Origin: Thalassovita sp.
GTDB lineage: Bacteria; Pseudomonadota; Alphaproteobacteria; Rhodobacterales; Rhodobacteraceae
Length of the DNA stretch: 64,000 bases
Direction: 5' to 3'
NCBI GenBank assembly: GCA_017792425.1
Contig: CP051233.1
Location: 3,322,481 to 3,386,480 of the forward strand
Part shown: piece after piece, positions 1-7,800 of the stretch
How the letters are laid out: the number at the start of each line of letters is the position of its first letter
How positions within the stretch are numbered: position 1 is the first letter of the stretch
Made by a program: the position numbers and the translations under genes
The notes under the pieces: generated by a model
What the model was told of the DNA's origin: nothing
The model's database searches: none
Seen by the model: the letters and a program-made list of their open reading frames with translations, nothing else

Positions 1-876
1 GTTTTCCAGGCTGCGCGGGAACAGCGCGTCGGTCGGCTTGCCGTCGTCGATATACAGCGCGCCGCCGTTGGCCAGCATCATGTTGAAGTTGTGCGAGCCG
101 CCGAACACGTGGTTCCACGGCAGCCAGTCCAGGATCTTGGGCGGTGCGGCGCGCAGCATCGGGAAAACGGTGGACAGCTGAGTCTGGTTCACGCACATCA
201 TCCGGTGCGTTGTGACCACGCCCTTGGGGTTCGAGGTTGACCCCGAGGTGAACAGCACCTTGGCCACGGTATCCGGCCCCACCGCCGCATGGGCCGCATC
301 CACGTCCGCCTGACCGCCCTGCATCGCCTGATCCATCGGGATGACGGCCCGCGGGGCGTCATCGGGGCGACTGGCCAGCACGTCGTACCCGGCCAGCGCG
401 GGCAGCGCCAACGCATCGGCATAGGCCTTGGCGTCATCCACGAACAGCAGGCCGGGGCGGACCTTTTCCACGACGTACAGCAGACGGTCATGGGCGCCGG
501 GGATCAGCGAATACTGTTCGGCAACCGGAACACTGGCCATGCCGATGTACTGCGTCGCCAGCGCCATCAGCGCATGATCGACGGAATTGCCGGACATCAC
601 CAGCACCGGTCCCTTTTCGTCATAGCCCTTATCCAGCAGCCACGCGCCCAGTTTGCGCACCGCATCCAGCGCCTGCGCATAGGTCACCTCTCGCCAGCCA
701 CCACCCTGACGTTCGGCGATGAACACGGCATCGGGCGTGGCGTCAGCCCATTTGTGCAGCCAGTCACCGGTGGATTGGGCGAAATCACCCAGCGAATGAT
801 TTGAACGCAAGATGATTGCCCCGTCCGGGCGGGTTTCGCAGCGGACGGATTGGGGCAGCGTGGTTTGTTGGGTCAT
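1..876 (-). CDS. Feruloyl-CoA synthase (hydroxycinnamate-CoA ligase), partial
   Basis: AMP-forming acyl-CoA ligase. It would convert a hydroxycinnamate such as ferulate or p-coumarate to its CoA thioester in the cytoplasm. Only the first 292 codons are in the window; the C-terminus lies beyond base 1. The phosphate-binding loop reads LFTSGSTSNPKG at about residues 208-219, and DWLPWNHVFGG follows further on. The ATG at 874-876 is preceded by GAGGAG at a good distance. It is last in a minus-strand run after a crotonase and a MarR gene, the usual partners of feruloyl-CoA synthase. The exact substrate is inferred from this context. Confidence 0.85.
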   Translation of the reverse strand, partial: MTQQTTLPQSVRCETRPDGAIILRSNHSLGDFAQSTGDWLHKWADATPDAVFIAERQGGGWREVTYAQALDAVRKLGAWLLDKGYDEKGPVLVMSGNSVDHALMALATQYIGMASVPVAEQYSLIPGAHDRLLYVVEKVRPGLLFVDDAKAYADALALPALAGYDVLASRPDDAPRAVIPMDQAMQGGQADVDAAHAAVGPDTVAKVLFTSGSTSNPKGVVTTHRMMCVNQTQLSTVFPMLRAAPPKILDWLPWNHVFGGSHNFNMMLANGGALYIDDGKPTDALFPRSLEN

Positions 877-889
877 GGGGCTGGTCTCC

Positions 890-1369
890 TCACTCCAGCG
901 GGTCGATACGGGACAGCAGCGCGGTCAGCTGCGCCCTTTCTTCAGGGCTCAAATTCGCCAACCGTTCTTCTTCGGCGGCGGTCAGCGCCCGGGCAGCGGC
1001 GTCGCGGCGCTTGATTCCGGCCAGCGTCGCGCGCAGCGCATAGGATCGCCGGTCGGTCGGCACGCGGAAACGGCCGATCAGCCCGGCCTCTTCCAGCGCG
1101 TCGATAATCAGAACGGTATTGGACCGCTCCATGTTCAGCGCCGCGGCGAGTTGGGATTGCGTCACATCGGGGCAGTCCACGATCACGCTCAGCGCCGAAA
1201 ACGTGGTGATCCGCAGGCCGAACGGGTCCAGCGTGCGGGCTGCGTTCGATTGCATGATGTTGGACGCGCGCTTGACATTATACCCGACGAAATCGCGCAG
1301 GCGGCTGTCCAGCGGGCCGGACCGCTCTTCGGGCTGCGCGGACTCTTTGGGGGCGGTCTTACGTACCAT
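890..1369 (-). CDS. MarR family regulator of the hydroxycinnamate operon
   Basis: A 159-residue winged-helix MarR protein. The DNA-binding core runs about residues 60-115 (LAAALNMERSNTVLIIDALE, then a wing with PTDRRS). It lies between the crotonase and the CoA ligase, with 6 and 13 bases to its neighbours, so it is co-transcribed with the genes it probably controls. MarR proteins in such clusters (CouR, FerR and HcaR types) are relieved by hydroxycinnamoyl-CoA thioesters. The palindrome at 2158-2178 is a candidate operator. The family is secure; the ligand is inferred. Confidence 0.87.
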   Translation of the reverse strand: MVRKTAPKESAQPEERSGPLDSRLRDFVGYNVKRASNIMQSNAARTLDPFGLRITTFSALSVIVDCPDVTQSQLAAALNMERSNTVLIIDALEEAGLIGRFRVPTDRRSYALRATLAGIKRRDAAARALTAAEEERLANLSPEERAQLTALLSRIDPLE

Positions 1370-1375
1370 TGGCCA

Positions 1376-2143
1376 TTACCTGAAGCTGGGCGGACGCTTC
1401 TCAAGGAAGGCGCGCAGGCCCTCCTCGGCGTCCGGGCTGGTTTGGGTCAGGGCAGCGCACAGGCTTTCCGTGAACAGGCCGTCCTGCTTGGACATGTCCT
1501 GAATCCGCGCCAGCGCGTGGATCATGGTATAGTTCGACAGGCCGGCGTTGCGCGCGATCTTGCCCGCCAGGTCCATCGCCAGGTCAAACGATTCACCCTC
1601 GCCGACCGCGTAATGGCACAGCCCCAGCCGCAGCCCTTCCTCGGCGTCGTACTTGCGGCCGGTCAGCATCATTTCCGTCATCCGGTCCGCGCCCAGGATG
1701 CGCCCGACACGCACGGATGCGCCGCCGCCCACGTAAATGCCGCGCCGCCCTTCGGGCAGTTGGAAGATGGTCGAAGGCTCTGCAATCCGCACATGGGTCG
1801 AGGTCGCCAGCTCCAACCCGCCGCCGATCACCGCGCCGAACATGGCGGACACCACCGGCAGCCCACCGAACTGGATCTTGTCCATCACACCATGCCAGTT
1901 GCGCGAATGGCGCATCGTGCCCTCGGCGTTGCGGGCGACATGCTCGCTCAGGTCCAGCCCCGAACAATAGTGCCCGTCGGTCCCCGTCAGGACAACGACC
2001 TTGGCCTCGGCCGGCGGGGCAGAAAAGAACCCGTCCAACGCAGCCAGCAGTTCGTCGTTCATGGCATTGCGTTTGCCGGGACGGTTCATGGTCAGGACGG
2101 CGATATCGCCCTTCATCTCGACCTTCAGGATTTGATCTGTCAT
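1376..2143 (-). CDS. Crotonase / enoyl-CoA hydratase of hydroxycinnamate catabolism
   Basis: A 255-residue crotonase-fold protein that probably hydrates, or hydrates and cleaves, the hydroxycinnamoyl-CoA made by the adjacent ligase. Visible features are the oxyanion-hole segments CSGLDLSEH (about residue 64) and GAVIGGGLELA (about residue 107), and LPEGRRGIYVGGG with the usual acidic residue. The ATG at 2143 was chosen because GGAG lies 7 bases upstream; a GTG at 2155 overlaps that ribosome site. The sequence differs from the classic Ech/FcaA feruloyl-CoA hydratase-lyases, so lyase activity is uncertain. Confidence 0.8.
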   Translation of the reverse strand: MTDQILKVEMKGDIAVLTMNRPGKRNAMNDELLAALDGFFSAPPAEAKVVVLTGTDGHYCSGLDLSEHVARNAEGTMRHSRNWHGVMDKIQFGGLPVVSAMFGAVIGGGLELATSTHVRIAEPSTIFQLPEGRRGIYVGGGASVRVGRILGADRMTEMMLTGRKYDAEEGLRLGLCHYAVGEGESFDLAMDLAGKIARNAGLSNYTMIHALARIQDMSKQDGLFTESLCAALTQTSPDAEEGLRAFLEKRPPSFR

Positions 2144-2157
2144 TGCTATCTCCACTA

Positions 2158-2178
2158 TTAGCTATGTTCTATAACTAA
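2158..2178. promoter_or_regulatory. Candidate MarR operator upstream of the hydroxycinnamate operon
   Basis: Inverted repeat TTAGCTAT-N5-ATAACTAA with one mismatch between the 8-base arms. It lies 15 bases upstream of the crotonase start, in the only AT-rich part of this gap. Size and position fit a MarR dimer site. Binding by the MarR protein at 890-1369 is inference. Confidence 0.55.
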
Positions 2179-2216
2179 ATAAGCGACTCGAGTCCAGCGT
2201 TTCCTCTACCCGCCAC

Positions 2217-2251
2217 AAAAAGAAAACGCCCCGGATCAATTGGCCGGGGCG
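2217..2251 (-). terminator. Rho-independent terminator after the TRAP operon
   Basis: Perfect 8-bp stem CGCCCCGG/CCGGGGCG (2227-2234 with 2244-2251). On the minus strand it is followed by TTTTCTTTTT. It lies 30 bases beyond the dctM stop. A T-rich tract also follows on the plus strand. Confidence 0.75.
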
Positions 2252-2280
2252 TCTGTTTTTCCAATGATCCCAATGGGATA

Positions 2281-3603
2281 TCAGTGCAGTATGCGCACAA
2301 GGAACAGCGTGATGGACGGGAAGGCCACCAAAAGGATCACCCGCACGATATCCGACGCGACAAAATACATGACCGCCTTGTAGGTCTCTACCATCGGGGT
2401 CAACCGGTCCATCGAGTTGATGACGAACAGGTTCATCCCCACGGGTGGCGTGATCAGCCCCACCTCGACCACGATCAGCACGATGATGCCGAACCAGATC
2501 GCCACTTCTTCGCCGGTCATGCCGAAATCCATCGCCGAGATGATCGGGAAGAAGATCGGGATGGTCAGCAGGATCATCGACAGCGAATCCATCACGCAGC
2601 CAAACACCAGGTACAGCGCCAGGATCAGCGCCAGGACCACCCAGGGGCTCAGCCCCAGGCTGACCACGTATTCCGACAGTGCCTGCGGCACCTGGCTGCG
2701 TGCCAGGAAGGCGTTGTAGAACCCTGCGCCCAGCACGATGAAAAAGATCATCGCGGTGTTGCGCGCGGTGGCGATAAAGCTTTCGGTCAGCGTCACCTTG
2801 GTCAGCCCGCCGTTGATCAGCGCGATCAGCCCGGTGCCGAACGCGCCCACCGCTGCCCCCTCGGTCGGGGTGAAGATGCCCAGATAGATCCCGCCCACCA
2901 CGGCCATGAACACCAGCAGCACGGGCCACACATCCACCAGCGCGGACAAACGCTCGCTCCAGGGCTGGGGTTCACGCACACCGGCCGCCTTGGGATGAAT
3001 GCGCACGTAGATCGAAATGGTGATGATATAGCCGATCGCCGCCAGGATGCCCGGAATGAACGCGGCCAGGAACAGCTTGGCAATGTTCTGCTCGGTCAGG
3101 ATGGCGTAGATCACCAGGATCACAGACGGCGGGATCAGGATACCCAGCGTGCCGCCTGCCGCCAGCGTCGCCGTGGAAAACCCGCCCGAATAGCCATAGC
3201 GGCGCAGTTCCGGCAGGGCGACCTGGCTCATGGTGGCGGCGGTGGCCAGCGACGATCCGCAGATCGACCCGAACCCGGCGCACGCCCCCACGGCTGCCAT
3301 GGCGACACCGCCGCGACGGTGCCCCAGAAACGCCTCGGCCGCCTTGAACAACGCCTGGCTCATGCCGCCCAGCGTGGCGAAATGGCCCATCAGGATGAAC
3401 ATCGGCACGATCGACAGCGAATAGCTGGAAAAGGTCGAGTAGGTTTCGGTCTTCAGTTGGTTCAGCGGCACGTTCCAGCCGCCGTTGACGAAATACAGCC
3501 CGCCAAGGCCGGTCAGGAACATCGACAGCCCGATTGGCACCCGCAGGAAGATCATCAGCAGAAGGACGGGAAAGGACGTCAGCCCGATTTCAAGATTGGT
3601 CAA
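2281..3603 (-). CDS. dctM: TRAP transporter large permease (DctM type)
   Basis: A 440-residue integral membrane protein, the large subunit of a TRAP importer, which couples an ion gradient to organic acid uptake. It has repeated long hydrophobic stretches and the family motifs GACAGFGSICGSS and GTLGILIPPSVILVIY. It overlaps the small permease by 4 bases (ATGA) and sits downstream of the binding protein, giving order P-Q-M. Next to a hydroxycinnamate operon it most likely serves aromatic acid uptake; that link is inferred from position. Confidence 0.92.
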   Translation of the reverse strand: MTNLEIGLTSFPVLLLMIFLRVPIGLSMFLTGLGGLYFVNGGWNVPLNQLKTETYSTFSSYSLSIVPMFILMGHFATLGGMSQALFKAAEAFLGHRRGGVAMAAVGACAGFGSICGSSLATAATMSQVALPELRRYGYSGGFSTATLAAGGTLGILIPPSVILVIYAILTEQNIAKLFLAAFIPGILAAIGYIITISIYVRIHPKAAGVREPQPWSERLSALVDVWPVLLVFMAVVGGIYLGIFTPTEGAAVGAFGTGLIALINGGLTKVTLTESFIATARNTAMIFFIVLGAGFYNAFLARSQVPQALSEYVVSLGLSPWVVLALILALYLVFGCVMDSLSMILLTIPIFFPIISAMDFGMTGEEVAIWFGIIVLIVVEVGLITPPVGMNLFVINSMDRLTPMVETYKAVMYFVASDIVRVILLVAFPSITLFLVRILH

Positions 3604-4184
3604 TGTTCTGCTCCTCCGCCCACATGGATGATGGTGCGGCCCGAAAAGAATTCAGCGGTACGAACGACGGCCATGTACACGGCCACAAGGCCCGAAACGC
3701 ACGACGCGCCCAGGCTGGCGGCGTAGGCCCACCAGATCGGGAACTGCAATAGAAAGGTGGTTTCGTTATAGCGCATCTTGGACACCATGCCTTCGTACAG
3801 GCGCCAGGCGATCAGGATCAGCGCGATGGCAAACAGGATTTCCACGATCATCTGGATGAATCGGTTCACCCGTACTGGAAACCCGTTGGTGAAGATGTCC
3901 ACCGACGCATGGCCGCCGGTGACCTGGCACAGCGGGATGAAGGCGAAGATGGCAAAGGCGATACCGGCCTCGACCAGCTCGAAATCGCCCAGCACAGGCC
4001 CCACGCCCGCGTCCAGCAGCGTCTGCATAAAGCCTTCCATGACTCCGTGGGACTGCAAAAAGTGAAACAGGGTGTTCAGCGACCGGCCCAGCACTGACAC
4101 GCATGTCAGCAGCACCAGAAGGGTCAGGATGACGCCTCCCAGGATGGCCATGAACCGGGCAAGTTTGTTCATGAACTGTTGCAT
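3600..4184 (-). CDS. dctQ: TRAP transporter small permease (DctQ type)
   Basis: A 194-residue small TRAP subunit with four predicted membrane helices. An amphipathic segment near HASVDIFTNGFPVRVNRFIQ is typical of the DctQ family. It pairs with the overlapping dctM gene. It is separated from the upstream binding-protein gene by 83 bases containing a strong stem-loop. Confidence 0.87.
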   Translation of the reverse strand: MQQFMNKLARFMAILGGVILTLLVLLTCVSVLGRSLNTLFHFLQSHGVMEGFMQTLLDAGVGPVLGDFELVEAGIAFAIFAFIPLCQVTGGHASVDIFTNGFPVRVNRFIQMIVEILFAIALILIAWRLYEGMVSKMRYNETTFLLQFPIWWAYAASLGASCVSGLVAVYMAVVRTAEFFSGRTIIHVGGGAEH

Positions 4185-4221
4185 TGGTGTCCTCTTCCTT
4201 GGCTAGAGAGGGTGCAGGATG

Positions 4222-4249
4222 GCCGCGGCAGGCCCACGCCCGCCGCGGC
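4222..4249 (-). other. Intercistronic stem-loop after dctP
   Basis: Two copies of the self-complementary octamer GCCGCGGC, at 4222-4229 and 4242-4249, can form a perfect 8-bp stem with a 12-base loop. On the minus strand it lies between the dctP stop and the dctQ start and lacks a clean T-tract. It may stabilise or partly terminate the dctP message so that more binding protein than permease is made. Confidence 0.5.
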
Positions 4250-4267
4250 TGTTTTCTCGGTTATAGC

Positions 4268-5302
4268 TTAGTTCGAGTGCTTCGCGATCAAAGCTTTCGC
4301 CTGATCAACCAGCGCCTGACCATCATAGCCGGCATCGGTCATCGCCTTGATCCAGTCGGCTTCCTGGCTGCCAGCAGCCGCGCGCCACTCAGCAACCTGC
4401 TCTGCGCTCAGGGTGATGATGTTGTTGCCGTTGGCGACGGCCTTTTCGCGCGACGGGGCGTCGGCTTCGGACATCACCTTGCCGGCCCATGCCGACACAT
4501 CCGCGCCCGAATTCGCGTCGATCACGGCCTTCAGGTCGTCCGGCAGCGCGTCGTACTTGTCACGGTTCATCGCGAAGATGAAGGTGGTGGTGTACAGCGC
4601 GGCATCGCCGAACTCGGTGTGGTTGCCGACCAGTTCAGGCACTTTCAGCGCGCCGGTCACTTCCCACGGGATCACGGTCGCGTCGATCACACCCTTGGAC
4701 AGCGCCTCGGGGACAGCCGGAACCGGCATGCCGATCGGGGTTGCGCCCAATTCGGTGAACATCTTGTTCAGCAGGCGGGTCGGTGCGCGCAGTTTCACGC
4801 CGTTCAGGTCAGCAGGCGACGAGATCGGGTTTTTCGAGTGGATCAGACCCGGGCCGTGCACCCACAGCGCGATTGTCTTGAACGGGGCATAGTCCTTGTC
4901 CAGCATGTTCGCTTCGGCGAATTCCCAATAGGCGCGGCTGGTGTCTTCGCCGTTGGTCATCATGAACGGCAGTTCGAACACTTCCGCCTGTGGGAAACGG
5001 CCGGGGGTGTAGCCACCGACGGTCCACACGATATCCGCGACGCCGTCTTCCAGTTGGCCGATCAGCTCTGGCGGCTTGCCGCCCAGCTGCATCGACGGGA
5101 ACCGCTCGATCTTGATGCGGCCATTCGAATCCGCCTCGACCTTGTCGGCCCAGACGTCCAGGATCAGCTTGGGCACGTTGGCCTGCGCCGGCAGGAACTG
5201 GTGCAGCTTCAGCGTCACTTCCTGCGCGAATGCAGTCGCGGTGGTGCCGGCCAGAATGGCCGCCGCCGCCGCTGTACGCAGTGCGAGTTTGAATTGTTTC
5301 AT
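4268..5302 (-). CDS. dctP: TRAP transporter substrate-binding protein (DctP type)
   Basis: A 344-residue periplasmic binding protein. A Sec signal peptide ends near AFAQ (about residue 26). The mature part has the DctP fold signature, with KLRAPTRLLNKMFTELGATPI holding the conserved carboxylate-binding Arg near residue 173. It is first in the dctP-dctQ-dctM set. The ligand is probably an aromatic or other monocarboxylate, given the neighbouring hydroxycinnamoyl-CoA genes; this is inferred from context. Confidence 0.92.
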   Translation of the reverse strand: MKQFKLALRTAAAAAILAGTTATAFAQEVTLKLHQFLPAQANVPKLILDVWADKVEADSNGRIKIERFPSMQLGGKPPELIGQLEDGVADIVWTVGGYTPGRFPQAEVFELPFMMTNGEDTSRAYWEFAEANMLDKDYAPFKTIALWVHGPGLIHSKNPISSPADLNGVKLRAPTRLLNKMFTELGATPIGMPVPAVPEALSKGVIDATVIPWEVTGALKVPELVGNHTEFGDAALYTTTFIFAMNRDKYDALPDDLKAVIDANSGADVSAWAGKVMSEADAPSREKAVANGNNIITLSAEQVAEWRAAAGSQEADWIKAMTDAGYDGQALVDQAKALIAKHSN

Positions 5303-5365
5303 TAGGTCTTACCTCCCGTGGTTAAGAACAAGTGCGGGTCATATTGCCCCGCGGTTTCCTGCCAG

Positions 5366-5387
5366 CTGGCGCCCCCTCTGGCGCCAG
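5366..5387. other. Stem-loop between maiA and dctP
   Basis: Perfect 8-bp hairpin CTGGCGCC/GGCGCCAG with a 6-base loop, in the 90-base gap between the maiA stop and the dctP start. No T-tract follows on either strand. It may be an attenuating or mRNA-stabilising element. Confidence 0.4.
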
Positions 5388-5392
5388 TCCGG

Positions 5393-6037
5393 TCAAGCTT
5401 CGAAATCCGGTTGCTCCTTCGGATGCGCCTGCGCGAAGGCCGGAATTAATTGACACTGTTCATAGATCGCATTGATACGTGGCAGGTGCGAAATATCAAC
5501 ATTGAATCGCTGGGCCGAAAACACCTGCGGCACCAGACAGATATCCGCCAGCCCCGGTTCGTCGCCGAAACAGAACCGACCCTCGCCGCCCCGTTTTACC
5601 AGGATATCCTCGCACGCCTGCAGTCCGTCCCCCAGCCAACGTGCCAGCCAAGCGTTCACGGCGGCATCGTCCAACCCCAGATCGCCACGCAAGTATTGCA
5701 GCACCCTCAGGTTTTGCAGCGGGTGGATTTCACAGGCGATCACCTGGGCGAACGCCCGCACCTGCGCGCGCAGATCCTTGTCCGCCGGGATCAGCCTTGC
5801 GCCATCATATGTTTCGTCCAGCCACTCGATAATCGCCAGCGACTGGTACAGTTCCTGCCCGTCATCGGTGATCAGCACCGGCACCAGCTTCTGCGGATTG
5901 ATGGCGGCATATCCGGGCGCGTTTTGCTGGCCGGTTTTCAGGTGGACGCTTTCGAAATCATACGCCAGCCCCTTCAGGTTGAAGGCGATCCGACAGCGAT
6001 AGGCGGAAGAACTGCGGAAATACCCCAGGAATCGCAT
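5393..6037 (-). CDS. maiA: Maleylacetoacetate isomerase (zeta-class GST)
   Basis: A 214-residue glutathione S-transferase-fold enzyme that isomerises maleylacetoacetate (or maleylpyruvate) in the homogentisate or gentisate pathway. The N-terminal motif SSSAYRCRIAFNLKG matches the zeta-class active site, and the thioredoxin-like part has LVPVLITDDGQELYQSLAII. The ATG at 6037 was chosen because it places that motif about 9 residues in; an upstream in-frame start would add 38 residues unlike the family. It is divergent from a MarR gene. Confidence 0.87.
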   Translation of the reverse strand: MRFLGYFRSSSAYRCRIAFNLKGLAYDFESVHLKTGQQNAPGYAAINPQKLVPVLITDDGQELYQSLAIIEWLDETYDGARLIPADKDLRAQVRAFAQVIACEIHPLQNLRVLQYLRGDLGLDDAAVNAWLARWLGDGLQACEDILVKRGGEGRFCFGDEPGLADICLVPQVFSAQRFNVDISHLPRINAIYEQCQLIPAFAQAHPKEQPDFEA

Positions 6038-6216
6038 CAGACGCCCCCCCGCACGCAAACGGGTTGCGGAAATTCCGCGACGCTGGACAATGGGGTCAAC
6101 ACGGTTCCTCCTCCCAGGAATTGTGTGTGTTGCATAAAGATATGAACTCATATCATTATGTGCAATGCTTAACTTGTTAACACGGAAACGGGCGTCACGC
6201 TACTGAAAACAAACCC

Positions 6217-6228
6217 GACCATATGGTC
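6217..6228. promoter_or_regulatory. Perfect palindrome in the maiA-marR divergent promoter
   Basis: GACCATATGGTC is a perfect 12-base palindrome, 25 bases upstream of the MarR start and about 180 bases upstream of maiA. It is a good candidate operator for the adjacent MarR protein. It also matches 14 of 16 positions of the E. coli RutR consensus TTGACCANNTGGTCAA, so the binding protein is uncertain. Confidence 0.5.
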
Positions 6229-6253
6229 AATAATATGAAAAAACCAGAGAAAA

Positions 6254-6685
6254 ATGGCTGAATTCCACAATATGCCCGGACATCTATTCAGGCGCGCGCA
6301 TCAGGTTGCGTCGGCCCTGTTTCATCAGCATATGACCAGCGAAGGCATTGATATCACACCATTTCAATTTGCAGCCCTTTCGGCGATCAACCTGAAGCCA
6401 GGGCTGGATCAGGCCTCTGTCGCGGCCTGGACGGCCTGTGACCGCGCCACAATCGGCGGTGTCCTCGACCGGTTGGTTGAAAAGGGCTATGTGATCCGCA
6501 CCGTTTCCCCGACCGACCGGCGGGCACGGGTTCTGCACCTGACTGATTCGGGGCGCGAGACCTTGGCCCGCGTGAACCAGATCGCCTTGACGATCCAGGA
6601 CGAGATCACCCGCGGACTGGACGCCGAAGAACGCAATACCCTTGTCCGCCTGCTGAAACGGGTCAGCGAAAACCACCCCGGCTGA
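6254..6685 (+). CDS. MarR family transcriptional regulator
   Basis: A 143-residue MarR protein with the winged helix at about residues 55-100 (ASVAAWTACDRATIGGVLDR, then SPTDRRARVLHLT). It is transcribed divergently from maiA, so it probably controls that gene or the adjoining aromatic catabolic operon. A perfect palindrome lies just upstream of its start. Ligand unknown. Confidence 0.87.
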   Translation: MAEFHNMPGHLFRRAHQVASALFHQHMTSEGIDITPFQFAALSAINLKPGLDQASVAAWTACDRATIGGVLDRLVEKGYVIRTVSPTDRRARVLHLTDSGRETLARVNQIALTIQDEITRGLDAEERNTLVRLLKRVSENHPG

Positions 6686-6706
6686 ACAGCAGTGCGGTCG
6701 CGCACG

Positions 6707-6736
6707 AAAAAGGCCGGCCCCGCGGACCGGCCTTTT
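6707..6736. terminator. Bidirectional terminator between convergent genes
   Basis: AAAAGGCCGG, a 9-base loop, then CCGGCCTTTT. The stem is GC-rich with A and T runs on both sides, so it can terminate in either direction. It sits between the converging MarR gene and the ABC binding-protein gene. Confidence 0.8.
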
Positions 6737-6755
6737 CCATTCAGGCACTTGGGGA

Positions 6756-7745
6756 TCAGTTCAGCGCCTTATCCGTGATCATGTGGGTCCAGGCCCCTTC
6801 CGGTGCCTTGGAAATCACCGGGTCCGACCCGCCGGACAGCAGTGACTGCACCGTGCGTTCGTAATCCGCCGGGTCCAGCGCACCGTTCGAACCGGCAGTC
6901 AGCTTGGCCACTTCGCCCATCATCCGCTTCTGGTGTTGTTCCGTCTGCGCACCCGACGCGTCGTTGTCCAGCACGATCATCGCCGCATCGTCCGGGTTTC
7001 CCTCGGCCCATTTCCAGCCTTTCATCGAAGCCCGCACGAAGCGCACCATCTTGTCCACAAAGGCCGGATCCTGCAGGTTTTCCTCTAGCACGTACATGCC
7101 GTCCTCCAGAGTGGCGACACCTTGATCCTCGTACTTGAACACCATCAGGTCGTCCGGGGTCAGGCCCGCGTCGATGATCTGCCAGTATTCGTTATAGGTC
7201 ATGGTGGACACACAGGCCGCCTGCCCCTGCAGGATCGGGTCGACGTTGAAGCCCTGCTTCAACACCGTCACGCCATCCGCGCCGCCCTCGGTCGAATAGC
7301 CCAGCTTGCTCATCCAGCTCAGGAACGGGTATTCATTGCCGAAGAACCAGACACCCAGCGTCTTGCCCTTGAAATCCTCCGGGCTGGCCACGCCCGCATC
7401 CTTGCGGCAGGTCAGCATCATGCCCGACGATTTGAACGGCTGCGCAATGTTCACCAGCGGCAGGCCCTTTTCCCGCGACGCCAGCGCCGACGGCATCCAA
7501 TCCAGCACCACGTCCGCACCGCCGCCCGCGATCACCTGCGCGGGGGCGATATCCGGGCCACCGGGCTTGATGGTGACGTTCAGCCCTTCCTCTTCATAGA
7601 ACCCCTTGTCCAGCGCCACGTAATAGCCCGCGAATTGGGCCTGCGTGACCCATTTAAGCTGCAGCGTGACGTCATCCGCGGCCTGGGCCATGCCAGCCCA
7701 AAGGCCCAGCGCGGCCACGCCCAATGTCTTCATCATGGTTTTCAT
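6756..7745 (-). CDS. ABC transporter substrate-binding protein (NMT1/THI5-like)
   Basis: A 329-residue periplasmic binding protein of the NMT1/SsuA/ThiY-like superfamily. The signal peptide ends near AQAAD. The mature part begins VTLQLKWVTQAQFAGYYVAL, characteristic of the pyrimidine- and thiamine-precursor-binding branch. The ATG at 7745 has AAGGAG 10 bases upstream; a GTG three codons earlier abuts that site. It is the last gene of the ABC set in the pyrimidine catabolic operon, so the ligand is probably a pyrimidine, hydantoin or ureido compound. Confidence 0.87.
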   Translation of the reverse strand: MKTMMKTLGVAALGLWAGMAQAADDVTLQLKWVTQAQFAGYYVALDKGFYEEEGLNVTIKPGGPDIAPAQVIAGGGADVVLDWMPSALASREKGLPLVNIAQPFKSSGMMLTCRKDAGVASPEDFKGKTLGVWFFGNEYPFLSWMSKLGYSTEGGADGVTVLKQGFNVDPILQGQAACVSTMTYNEYWQIIDAGLTPDDLMVFKYEDQGVATLEDGMYVLEENLQDPAFVDKMVRFVRASMKGWKWAEGNPDDAAMIVLDNDASGAQTEQHQKRMMGEVAKLTAGSNGALDPADYERTVQSLLSGGSDPVISKAPEGAWTHMITDKALN

Positions 7746-7800
7746 GTTTCTCACTCTCCTTGTTGAACGTTGATTTTCGGTTAACCCGTTGTTCTTTTGC

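Noticed and set aside
812..2161. Long plus-strand open frame of 449 codons
   Set aside because: It is antisense to the MarR and crotonase genes, has His/Arg/Gln-rich GC-driven composition, and no domain.
2284..3726. Plus-strand open frame of 480 codons
   Set aside because: It lies antisense to dctM and is rich in His, Asp, Arg and Gln, as expected for the complement of a hydrophobic protein gene.
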